A stretch of 64,000 nucleotides of DNA, taken from assembly GCA_012064415.1 (NCBI GenBank), contig SSNU01000247.1, forward strand, positions 1,612,629 through 1,676,628, read 5' to 3'. Position 1 is the first letter of the stretch; each line of letters opens with the position of its first letter. Both the position numbers and the translations under genes were made by a program. Of the stretch, positions 50,077-58,950 are shown piece after piece. The DNA is from Gyrodactylus bullatarudis. Taxonomy: Eukaryota; Platyhelminthes; Monogenea; Gyrodactylidea; Gyrodactylidae. The notes under the pieces are model-generated. The model did not search any database and was not told the DNA's origin. It worked only from the letters and a program-made list of their open reading frames with translations.

Positions 50077-50748
50077 TCATAGTTCCAGTTTAAATATCTT
50101 TTGCTTTATCAAAGTGTGGTACAGATACATTTTGTATTTAGAAATAAGAAAAAATACATATTTCGAATTGCTTACTGAGGTCATTTGCTCCCCTAGGGAA
50201 AGAAACCATCCATTCTTGAGCAGAGCATTTGTTACTTTAATAATGGACAAGTCTGCTATGGACAAAATTTTTTTAGGGTGTCGTTGACATCTGTTTGAAA
50301 TGTAATGGCTCATTTTAAGGCAGTACAGGTCAGCATTGAATCGCTTAATCGAATACTTGGAATCTGTTCCTCTCAGTTTGGTTAGCAAATACCAATCAAT
50401 CAAATCAATCATTAAAACGTTTATTTCTAGTTCATCAAGATGGCTCAAGGAATTCTTCATAATCTCCCTTCTTAGTGTTGAAATTGCTTTGATAAACTTT
50501 GAGTTAACATTTCCAGATTTCGACCTATCTTGTATGCTATCATAAATTATTCTTTGATACCGGGATATTCGTCTACTCATGTAGTTTCGCTCCAAGAGTC
50601 CGCCAAAAATGCCTGAAGCTATGAATGTTTGGGAAATAGACTTGATGAGCTGTGTTTCTTTCACCTCATTCTCCTCCAGGTCTAAATTTGTGGAATTTGT
50701 CCATGTTGTCGTCTGAGTCTCATCAACAGAGAATGACTTGTTGATCAT
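50077..50748 (-). CDS. Unrecognised protein, 223 residues
   Basis: An open frame on the same strand as BUD13 and METTL25B, which flank it. It starts at ATG 50748 and runs 223 codons without matching any family I recognise. The sequence is Ser/Thr-rich and acidic at the start, then mostly helical with basic patches (SRRISRYQR, ISNRCQRHPKK). No signal peptide or membrane segment is clear. An alternative splice form is possible: a donor-like gtaagc after MTS (about residue 190) could join an AG acceptor 78 nt downstream, in frame, to give a shorter C-terminus ending IFKLEL. Position, length and lack of antisense homology make it likely to be real; function unknown. Confidence 0.55.
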   Translation of the reverse strand: MINKSFSVDETQTTTWTNSTNLDLEENEVKETQLIKSISQTFIASGIFGGLLERNYMSRRISRYQRIIYDSIQDRSKSGNVNSKFIKAISTLRREIMKNSLSHLDELEINVLMIDLIDWYLLTKLRGTDSKYSIKRFNADLYCLKMSHYISNRCQRHPKKILSIADLSIIKVTNALLKNGWFLSLGEQMTSVSNSKYVFFLISKYKMYLYHTLIKQKIFKLEL

Positions 50749-51072
50749 TACAATATAAAATCATAAGTAACTTTATAAATTGGCCGTGATCACATTTTAC
50801 TTATTGTTAAAATCATTCTTGTGATTTACTTCATGTTTATTTTTCTTGAAAGAAACAGCCTACACATTACTCTGTTCATTTTTCACTATAGAGAATAGCC
50901 AAACTCTGCGCATATAAAAAGCTTAGTGAATATTAATTTTAGAATTCATCTAACTACACTCAAGTACTAGTTATGGACCGTATGAGTTTCTCAAAGAGTT
51001 ATTCATATTTGGGTCAATATTTTTACAGTATATTTTTAAAAGCAATCACAGGTAAATGTACACGAGTGAATT

Positions 51073-51750
51073 TCACATATCCATCTGAGCCCATTGTTCG
51101 GCAACTTGTTTCCGGTGCTCTTTTTTCTGGCGTTCTTCAATAATTTTCCTTTCAAAACCATTACCCCTATCGACGCCATCCCAACGGAAGCCGGGAAGAA
51201 TGTTGAATCTGTTGGGAGGTGGTTCCACTCCATTGAATAAGAGTTTCTTTTCTTTTTTATCTGAACCGGGATCATTGTTTTTTTTCTTTTTCTTGAAATA
51301 TTCTGCCATTGGATCTGTTTCGATCTCTTTCTCTCTAAGAATTTTATTGAGATCATCATCATCCTTATGACGAGCTAAAGGTTTTGCTGCTAGTCTCTTT
51401 TCTTCCGCTAAACGTTCGTGTTTCATCTCCACGTTTTTAACACCCTTTCCCCATAAATCGTACTTAGCCTTAAGCTCAGCATCTTCTTCATAATTTCTCT
51501 TTAAATAGGAAGCAGGAACCTTTCTGACTATAGTTGGGGCATCTTCAGCCGAACGATAAACGTCTCTCACATCTTTATCAATATCTAATGAATCGATTGT
51601 GTCTGGCAGCTCTCCGCTATTGACAATCATTTAAATATAGAATTACGTAATGTATTTGACAGTTCCTTCAGTCTTATTTCTTCGAGATTTGCCTGAATCA
51701 TTGTTAAGGTACCGCTTCAAGGCTTCTTCTTTCGATAATTGGCCTTTCAT
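51073..51750 (-). CDS. BUD13: BUD13 homologue (RES complex splicing factor)
   Basis: Exon 1, 51750-51647, and exon 2, 51616-51073, join across a 30-nt intron (51617-51646) to give 215 residues. The N-terminus MKGQLSKEEALKRYL matches the BUD13 start (LSKAEYLKRYL). The C-terminus (PPPNRFNILPGFRWDGVDRG, then NGFERKI and EQWAQMDM) is the conserved BUD13 signature. BUD13 binds Snu17 and Pml1 in the RES complex, which helps spliceosome activation and retention of unspliced RNA. At 215 residues it is much shorter than human BUD13, lacking the long repetitive middle, and closer to the yeast protein. A partial copy of its 3' end lies at 41273-41416. The direct repeats and LINE insertion lie about 210 bp upstream. 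Confidence 0.92.
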
Positions 51751-51961
51751 TTAAAAAAAGTTAACAACTGAACAAGATACTTAAAAGTTTTTTTAAATAA
51801 TTTAAAATTTAATCAACTTGTATAAATTCAATTTTGACAAAATTATTCTGTTACTTGGAAATTCCAAGTTGGAATAGAAATTTTTATTTGGAAATTATTA
51901 TCATGTACAATATATACATGGAATCTTATTAAAGAAAATTATTATTTATGTTAACATCGAA

Positions 51962-52031
51962 ATACTCTGAGAAAGTCAGAAGAATATATTTATTCACAAA
52001 GTCAATATCAAAGGGGACTCAAAATTTGAAT
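51962..52031. repeat. 70-bp direct repeat, left copy
   Basis: ATACTCTGAGAAAGTCAGAA and onward to TTGAAT; repeated with two mismatches at 53292-53361. The copies bracket the LINE fragment exactly, so they may be an unusually long target-site duplication. Confidence 0.8.
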
Positions 52032-53291
52032 TATCGACTCGTTCATATTCTCGAACCTTAAACACATCAACATCCTCAATCTTGATCTAGATCAACACGG
52101 TTTCATCAAAGGACGCAGTACTTGTTCCAACCTACTGTCATTCATGGACTCTGCTCAAAACTTACAAAAAAGTCCCTTGTGCAGTAATCTACCTTGATAT
52201 CGAGAAAGCGTTTGATAAACTTCCTTTCGCAACATTCAAGAGGTTCTTCTACATCACAATATTAATCCTTACATTATTAACCTAACAATATCTTTCCTTT
52301 CGAAGAGAAATCAACAAGTTATATTTAATGGTAATTTATCTGACTCAACGTCAATCAACTCAGGGGCGCCTCAAGGCTCTATTATCGGACCTTTTATCTT
52401 CAACCTCATATTCTCAAGTGTATCACCTTCAGCCCCTCATATCAAATACTTTAGATTTTATTCATTCTAATTTGATGAAAATGGAACTCAAGAGTTTTAT
52501 AATAATCTAGATATCATATAAGGACTTTACTTTCCGATACAACTGTACGCAGATGACATCAAGATACTGATCCCGATTCAAGATGGATATGAACCTTTAC
52601 ACAATGAGATTTCCCACATTGAAAACTCACTTTGGAAGATAGGTCTAAAAATCAATCACGCCAAAACTCAAATCATGTTTCTTAAAGGCTCTCCAACTCC
52701 TGACCAGCCATTGCCATATAAAACAGTCACAATTATCAAGGATCTTGGCCTTTTCTATGATAATAAACTGAACACAAACAACCATTCCATTGAAGTCCTC
52801 AAAACGACAAGGTGTAAGAGTTACTTCATAAGGAGATTTGTTATTAACCCCGATTTACGGATTTCTCTTTTTAAATCACTCATACTACCCTATCTTGACT
52901 ACGGATCTGGAATTCTCTGTGATCTCCCTGTTGGCACTTCCAAAAAGCTCGAACGTATTCAATACATTTATCTCAGAACATGCTTCGGCCCACTACCTTA
53001 TTATGATTTACTTGAGCGGGCTAAATTATTTCCTCTCTGGCTTAGACGCATCTCAGCCTCTGCGTTCCTGTACTCTAAGTATGCTACTCAACCAAATGGC
53101 CATTACAACCTGCGCTCAGCAAGGGGATACTCTATACTACTTAATGTACTCCTCCCCCTTCGCACAAGATTTCAAATTAACTTTTCTCAGTTAATTAACA
53201 TTGCCAACATTTAATATCATTTGTACCAGTCTGGTACCACTAGATAATCACAATATGCTTAATAATTATTTCAAATAAAAATCTAGTATAT
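52032..53291 (+). mobile_element. 5'-truncated LINE (non-LTR retrotransposon) insertion
   Basis: The segment starts inside a reverse transcriptase domain. In successive, partly shifted frames it reads DQHGFIKGRSTCSNLL, AVIYLDIEKAFDKLP (first catalytic Asp), NSGAPQGSIIGPFIF, then a YADD box near 52548-52559 (cgcagatgac context) followed by KILIPIQDG and GLKINHAKTQIMFLKG. The 3' domain continues in one 179-codon frame to the stop at 53214. Several frameshifts and a disturbed stretch at 52440-52540 make it inactive. The motif set is that of jockey/RTE-type LINEs. An AATAAA lies near the 3' end (53274). Together with the flanking 70-bp repeats this is a typical truncated LINE insertion between BUD13 and TCP11. 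Confidence 0.85.
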
Positions 53292-53361
53292 ATACTCTGA
53301 GAAAGTCAGAAGAATAGATTTATTCACAAAGTCAATATCAAAGGGGACTCAAATTTTGAAT
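53292..53361. repeat. 70-bp direct repeat, right copy
   Basis: Second copy of the 51962-52031 sequence (two mismatches), directly after the LINE 3' end. Confidence 0.8.
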
Positions 53362-54072
53362 CTCAAATTGAGTCACTCAATATGATGATTCATTGATGAA
53401 TGGTGTGCAAAGTTCATGGACCAACTCCACAAGGCAAAATGATCAAAACAGCAGAAGAAATCATGTTTTTAGCACTCATAACATCCTTGATATATCTCAA
53501 AGATGAAATAACTTTGATTTAATATGGTGTTAGAAGATTGTAAGAAACTGAATAGAGAGAAATAACAAGGAAAATGTAGAACTGAGACTCTCGGTCCGAG
53601 AGAGAATCCAGGCAATAATGTCGCAGCAACATTCACCTATATACAATTGTAACGAACGCAATGGAAGAGTTAATTTTTTTCAAATTTCTACCAAAATGTA
53701 GGTCCACATCCTGAATTCAGATGTCATGCGATTGCTAACTGTAAGCTGTATATTTCTTAGATTTCAATTATATAAATGAAAACTCACCAAGTACTCAATC
53801 AGTACTACTGAAATAGAAAACTTGCATATAAATGTTTTTATAAATAGTTGAGGATAGGTAAGTCCTTAGCCTCAATAGGAGAATAGTCCCCCGTAAACAG
53901 TAGAGTTTTAAGAATTCATATATATTTTTACATATATATATTTTTTACATATTTTGTATCAATAAAAGGTTTTCTGATAGTGATCAATCTTATTCTTGGC
54001 CACTATATGAAACATTCCACAAGCTCAAAATAATCGGAGAAAAATAACTAATTTACAATACATACTATATTT
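53362..54072. other. Spacer between LINE insertion and TCP11 gene
   Basis: AT-rich, no recognisable exon. A run of ATATAT/TTTTTAC words lies near 53930-53960. It probably holds the TCP11 3' UTR at its right end. Confidence 0.45.
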
Positions 54073-55534
54073 TCAGTCAGTATTCAAAACTGATTGGAAA
54101 ATTTCAGCATAAAAATCAGAGAAAATTTCCCTATGAAACTTGTAGACAGGTATAAGATCTGTGCATATGTTTTTGAAACAATTCGATATGATTCTTGGAT
54201 TTATAGTCCTCTCACCATATGAATCATCATGAATTCCGGATTCAAAGGATATGGGAATTTCAGATAATTCGGAGGAGATGTAAAATCCATGAGGTAACGG
54301 TAATCTGGATGGATCATCTGACTTTAGAACATGAAATATAAAAGTATCAGCTCGTTTTTCTGAATAAAACAATAGATTATCAAGAAAGATGACCCACTTA
54401 AAAGATTGTAGACTGGATGATTACGATTTACAATCTTCCATACATGTTTGGCAAACTCTTTTTCCATGGCATCTATTGCCTCGAATTTGGACATTTCTGG
54501 GAATAATATCGATCTAATATTATTATTATTTAGGCTGACATCAATGAATTCATACATGACCTTGGTCAAGTTTGCTGTCAAATCATCAACCTTTTCAATA
54601 AGTTTACTACATTTATTAAAACATTAGAATTTACTTTAGAAATATCCCAAGTGGCAACAAATAGTTTTTCTCGCAAGTTTGTAGCGTCGTGAATAACTTG
54701 GTGAATGTGTATATGGAAAGGAGATCGTATTTTAATGGGTCAATGTTATCCTTGATGCTCTCCTCTATCTTTTGCCTCAGAAAGTTGGTAGAAAATGAAG
54801 TCAGCGACAGGGTTATAAGATAAATATGATACTGGAAGCCAATTAAACGAATACGCTGAAAGTCCAAAGAATTGGTCTAGCAAAAAGGAATCAAAATTAA
54901 GATAACTTACCTCTGGAATGATTTTATCTTCTTCCCAGCTGAGTAACAAAAGGAATCCTGCCGGTAAGAGGCCATCTTTCTCTGGAACCTGTTCCAGCTG
55001 TATAGTTAGAAATTCTTTTGCTCGTTCTAGCCATCTCTTTGTTTTGACTAGTTCTCCATCTCTGCTTAAATTCAATTCTTGAAGTATTTGATTAAATTTT
55101 TCCCTTTGATACAACACAGCTTGCTCGTAAGGAAATTTTTCTATTTCCTGGCGAGCAAAATTAGTCATATCCATATACATTAACTGAAGAAATTCATACA
55201 TTTCCCTAGGTTGGTTTAAAATTCTAATGAATTACTCCACAATTCTTATAGGATCCGAAAGTTTAGCTAACTCATTCAAACTCTTATCTCTTATAGGAGC
55301 ACAGGTCAGGCGCATAATTTCGATTATTTTTACAAGAATTTCTGGTATAGTCTCCCTTTTCAATGAGTCCAAGTTGATATCCTGCTCAATCTTATCTCTG
55401 ATTCTTGACTTGTCCTTGAGCAATAAGTTCATAATCTTTTCTTTTATATCTCCAATTACGAATTTTATGTTATCTATTTTTTCGTCTTGAGTATTTAATT
55501 CTTCCAAGGCCAGTTTAACCTTGTGCTCGTCCAC
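54073..55534 (-). CDS. TCP11L: T-complex protein 11 (TCP11/SOK1) family protein
   Basis: Five exons, 55534-55236, 55205-54911, 54876-54635, 54606-54398 and 54359-54073, give 443 residues with all phases consistent. The introns are 30, 34, 28 and 38 nt. The N-terminal region (MNLLLKDKSRIRDKIEQDIN, then RLTCAPIRDK and DPIRIVEEMYEFLQLMYMDM) matches the TCP11 domain (LCAPxRD...D...LKLMKMDM). The C-terminus (RLPLPHGFYISSEL, then FSDFYAEIF) also fits. Vertebrate TCP11 acts in sperm; yeast SOK1 suppresses PKA defects; TCP11L roles are less defined. It is about the family's usual length. The conventional symbol for this paralogue is uncertain. A Penelope fragment sits just upstream (55915-56075). Confidence 0.9.
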
Positions 55535-55914
55535 TGAACTAGATATTGTTATTATAAATATTCTTGTATTACAATTTAAATAGTTCCTTTGTCAAAATAA
55601 AATTTTGCTTATTTAAAAACATCTCATAGAAAATAACTGCATTATGCAAAAGTTCAGAGGCCTTTCTTACACTTTCCTTTGATACGTAAACATCTAGAGT
55701 AATAAATTTTACAAATACTTTGACTATTCGGAGGCCTAGGATCATTAGCAGAATCCATAAACAAAATTTTATGAAATCCTCTTTTCAAATTTGCACTCAA
55801 ACTAATATTATATTAAGACGCAAAATTTTGCGATTCATTTTTTTCGGAAATAAAAATATTATAATGAAATTAGTTCAACTAACTAGTTTAAAAAGGATAT
55901 TAACACCAAATCAT

Positions 55915-56075
55915 TTGGTCCAAATGTACATTTCTCAAAGGTTCATCAGTAGTGTCTCTTTGATAATGATAAAAGTTAAAAGATGAATGAAAATAATAAT
56001 TTACAAATTATGAAAGAAATATGTGTTAATATATCCTTTTTCTACTTTTCCAATTATGAATTTATGTGGATTTTC
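55915..56075. mobile_element. Two Penelope ends joined head to head, with hammerhead-like core
   Basis: On the minus strand, 56020-55921 resembles the 3' ends at 26770 and 32082. It has CTGATGA at 55949-55943, GAAA at 55934-55931 and the palindrome TGTACA at 55930-55925. CACTA precedes the core but its partner strand is changed (TGGAC), so helix I is broken. From about 56022 the plus strand carries the other Penelope terminal motif (CCTTTTTCTACTTTTCCAAT to GATTTTCGGACG). The two ends therefore lie in opposite orientation. Confidence 0.6.
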
Positions 56076-56374
56076 GGACGTATGAAAAAATTTCAAGCTA
56101 GTTTAATCAACTTGGTTGAAATACATCTAAAATAGTCGACCTAGGCTAGATATATGTAATATTCTTAAGGTTCCAACTTGTAATTTCTCAGTGACTCATT
56201 AGGAGACTCTCATATTGCAACTTGCAAGTTTCATCATTCATACAGTAGAGTTTCAAGCGAAATATAGAAATGAAATTTTTTTAATGAAAATAATCTTTAG
56301 TTGTAATTCATCTTGGTACGTGCTAATCAAATCAGTACAAGTACTTCGAGTAGTATTTTAGTAGACATTCTACC
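56076..56374. other. Spacer upstream of TCP11 and downstream of mtSSB
   Basis: No exon is recognised. It probably contains the mtSSB 3' UTR. Confidence 0.4.
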
Positions 56375-56869
56375 CTAGTGTTGCATGGGAATAAGTCTTT
56401 CCGCAATCAAAGCTCCGATCTTGTATCTATCTCTAATAACATTTGGATTGGTTGAGCTATTTGGCTTGTAATAAGAAAGAAATCCGAGTACGTAGACACG
56501 ATCATTTATTTGGAGACGTTTGGCTGTAGGAATCAGACGTCGGTCAAATACATGAACACGGAAATGAATATTAACCGAGTTGAATGAAATTTCTTCCTGT
56601 TTTTCATCATACAACTTGTTGACTTTAGTATTAAGGAATAGGATAGCCCATTCTCTATCCGGTTTGGAGACCATATTAAGGAAATTTATGTTTTCAATTG
56701 TTCCAAGAATCTCTCCACGATTAATATCTCCACCATCACCTGAGGTGAACTTGAGGCTTTTTCTTTCTCTTACATCGACAAGTTGTTCATCGTTAACATC
56801 AGTTGGTACTTGATGCAATCTTGGAGAGAAAATTCTCAAGATGCTGTTGGTTTTAAATAATCGAATCAT
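56375..56869 (-). CDS. SSBP1: Mitochondrial single-stranded DNA-binding protein-like
   Basis: A single-exon, 164-residue protein. The first 20 residues (MIRLFKTNSILRIFSPRL) are basic and amphipathic, without acidic residues, as in a mitochondrial targeting sequence. The rest fits an SSB-type OB fold: INRGEILGTIENI, EWAILFLNTKVNK, NIHFRVHVFDRR, RLQINDRVYVLGFLSYY and YKIGALIAERLIPM correspond in order to strands of human SSBP1 (RVHLLGRVGQDP, FSLATNE, WHRISVFRPG, KKGSRIYLEGKIDYG, TTIIADNIIFL). SSBP1 coats displaced single strands during mtDNA replication. Sequence identity is low, so another mitochondrial OB-fold protein is possible. Its start is 49 bp from the divergent TRAPPC4 start. Confidence 0.78.
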   Translation of the reverse strand: MIRLFKTNSILRIFSPRLHQVPTDVNDEQLVDVRERKSLKFTSGDGGDINRGEILGTIENINFLNMVSKPDREWAILFLNTKVNKLYDEKQEEISFNSVNIHFRVHVFDRRLIPTAKRLQINDRVYVLGFLSYYKPNSSTNPNVIRDRYKIGALIAERLIPMQH

Positions 56870-56918
56870 TTAAATACTAAATATTTGAGTCAAGTGCAAT
56901 GTGTTTAAGCGAATCAAA

Positions 56919-57599
56919 ATGAGTGTATATTCGATTTTTATTATTAGTGAATCTGGAAGTTTAGTCTTTCACTATGACCATAACTACCCTTCGACAGTTG
57001 TAGAAGGAAAGTTCAACTACCCGTTGCTGTATAACTTTAAATTGACTGAGCTCGGACTCATTATAGATTTTGGAGGTGACGAAAAATTCAAAAATGGATA
57101 CAAACTCATATCTATCAACGATTCATTAGTTAAAGGGACTCAGCTTGAGAGCAAACAAGACGTTTTTGACCTCTTGTCAAATAAAGAAAATTTTCCCCTC
57201 ACCCTTAAGTGTGGGATTTCCAAATTAAATTCAAATGAAAGACTACGTATTGCTGGGATGTTTCAAGCTGTCTACTCCATGTCCAGATTCTTAACTCCTC
57301 CAGGATTATCATTGAAAAAGATTGTTAATAAATCTGGAATTCATACTGTGGAGACTAATGGTTTCAATGTTCATTGTCTTGAGACAAAAACAGGAGTTAA
57401 ATTTTTGCTTGTAACTGATAAATTTCTTTCTTTGGAAAGTAGAAACATTCTCAAAGATGTTTACAGTATTTATGCTGATTATGTCTTAAAACATCCAAAT
57501 TTTTCTCCCAATCAACCATTTAACTTTGAGTTTTTCACCAATGAACTGAAAAGCCTTTGTGATAACTCTGAAAGAAAATATCAATCTGCCTATGCTTAA
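56919..57599 (+). CDS. TRAPPC4: Trafficking protein particle complex subunit 4 (synbindin)
   Basis: A single exon of 226 residues. The ATG at 56919 gives MSVYSIFIISESGSLVFHYD, matching the synbindin start MAIFSVYVVNKAGGLIYQLD; an upstream GTG in the same frame has no support. Further matches are FNYPLLYNFKL, INDSLVKG, FPLTLKCG, NSNERLRIAGMFQAVYSMSR, HTVETNGFNVHCLETKTGVK and FLLVTD, the longin-like fold of TRAPPC4. The subunit belongs to the TRAPP complexes, exchange factors for the Rab Ypt1/Rab1 in ER-to-Golgi traffic and autophagy. The length is close to the human 219. It is in tandem with MLYCD, whose ATG lies 110 bp past this stop; a TTTCTAG just upstream of that ATG could be a splice acceptor, possibly a trans-splice site if this organism has spliced leaders. 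Confidence 0.93.
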   Translation: MSVYSIFIISESGSLVFHYDHNYPSTVVEGKFNYPLLYNFKLTELGLIIDFGGDEKFKNGYKLISINDSLVKGTQLESKQDVFDLLSNKENFPLTLKCGISKLNSNERLRIAGMFQAVYSMSRFLTPPGLSLKKIVNKSGIHTVETNGFNVHCLETKTGVKFLLVTDKFLSLESRNILKDVYSIYADYVLKHPNFSPNQPFNFEFFTNELKSLCDNSERKYQSAYA

Positions 57600-57709
57600 T
57601 ATATAAACCTGCTTTGTATACCATATCGTTCTTTAAAAAAATTCTTTGCAATATTGGAAAATCTACTAATATATTACTCTTGGTTTCTAGGTTCATTTCC
57701 ACTATTGAA

Positions 57710-58910
57710 ATGATCAAATGTAGAAAAATAGTGCTGTTTCGTTCTTGTAGATTTATTCAGTTTACTGCTAAAGCCAATCATATACCTATGGAACCTTTGA
57801 ATGCGAAAAGAACGCAGCTTGAATCATTAATTCAGATTAAAATAAAGCTAGAGGAAGAGAATAATCATTCTGAAGTTCAGTTGATTCAAAATAGAATAAA
57901 ATCTTATCTTGTAAGCAAGCCGCTGAAGATATCAAGGGTCACCCTGGATTCTCCTTCAGAGCTCCTTGAAAAGTTTATTAATCAAGATAAAGTACATTCG
58001 ATTAAATCACTGGATGACCTCAAAGATCGCTTAACAAACTATCGAAGAATATACATGCTCCATCATCAGGACATTAACAGTTGTAGTTATCTTGCCTTTA
58101 TCCAGATTGCACTCTCTTCCAATATATCAGATGACATTTCTGTGAGTTTATCATTATCCATTATATTAGAATTTTGTGTAGAAAATTATTCCAAATGTCC
58201 AAAGAGATGAACCAGAATCGAATGAAAAGATTTTGGCTGCTAACTTTTATTCGATCAATTCAAATGCGTTAGGATTCCGGGGTATCAATCTGGGAAGTAT
58301 ACTCATTCAAAAGTCTGTGGAAGAGTTGCAAAAAGAATTTCCATGCCTTGTGCATTTTTCGACTCTTTCCCCTTTGCCCAACTTTAGAAGGTGGTTCCTG
58401 CAAGAGTTCTCCAGTTCACAGAGAGAACAATATTTCTGCGATTACATGGCAATGAGTCAACAGAATATAACTGAAATTCGCCATCAAATAGGTCTAATTC
58501 ATGAGAAACTCAAATCGGAGATAATGATTGGCCAGCAGGATTTGGTGCATACGATGGACTTTCTTAAATATGTCTGTTTCCGGTAACTAATTAGGTTAAT
58601 CTAACCTTTTAGATATTTGATAAAATCCAATCAAAATGGACCGATAGATCCTGTGGCAAGATTTCACATCAAGAATGGAGCTCAAATCTTTAGACTAAAC
58701 CCTCTAGCCAACTCTCATCAGTATGGCCTAGAGTCGTCATTCGGATTCATGGCTAATTACAAGTACCATTTAAAATCGATGGATACGCTCTCCGAAAGAT
58801 TCGACCTGAAAAAGATCATTTCAATATCGCAAAATTTGAAGGACTTTTATGATTCCCTGACCACTGATTTGCGCAGCAATATTGCATTAGAAAATTATGA
58901 TGACTATTAG
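57710..58910 (+). CDS. MLYCD: Malonyl-CoA decarboxylase, shortened
   Basis: Exons 57710-58141, 58182-58582 and 58613-58910 give 376 residues. The introns are 40 nt and 30 nt. The first 20 residues (MIKCRKIVLFRSCRFIQFTA) look like a mitochondrial targeting peptide. ISRVTLDSPSELLEKF, then FYSINSNALGFRGINLGSIL, STLSPLPNF and PVARFHIKNGAQIFRLN match human MLYCD; the Ser and His of SPLP and RFH correspond to the catalytic Ser329 and His423. The enzyme converts malonyl-CoA to acetyl-CoA, relieving inhibition of fatty-acid import. The N-terminal helical domain is reduced to about 80 residues, and the C-terminus (ENYDDY) lacks the peroxisomal SKL of the human enzyme (493 residues). Only 40 bp separate its stop from that of convergent NUDCD1. 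Confidence 0.93.
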
Positions 58911-58950
58911 TACAGTTGCATGGAAAATGTTTATTTTTATCAAGAAAATA

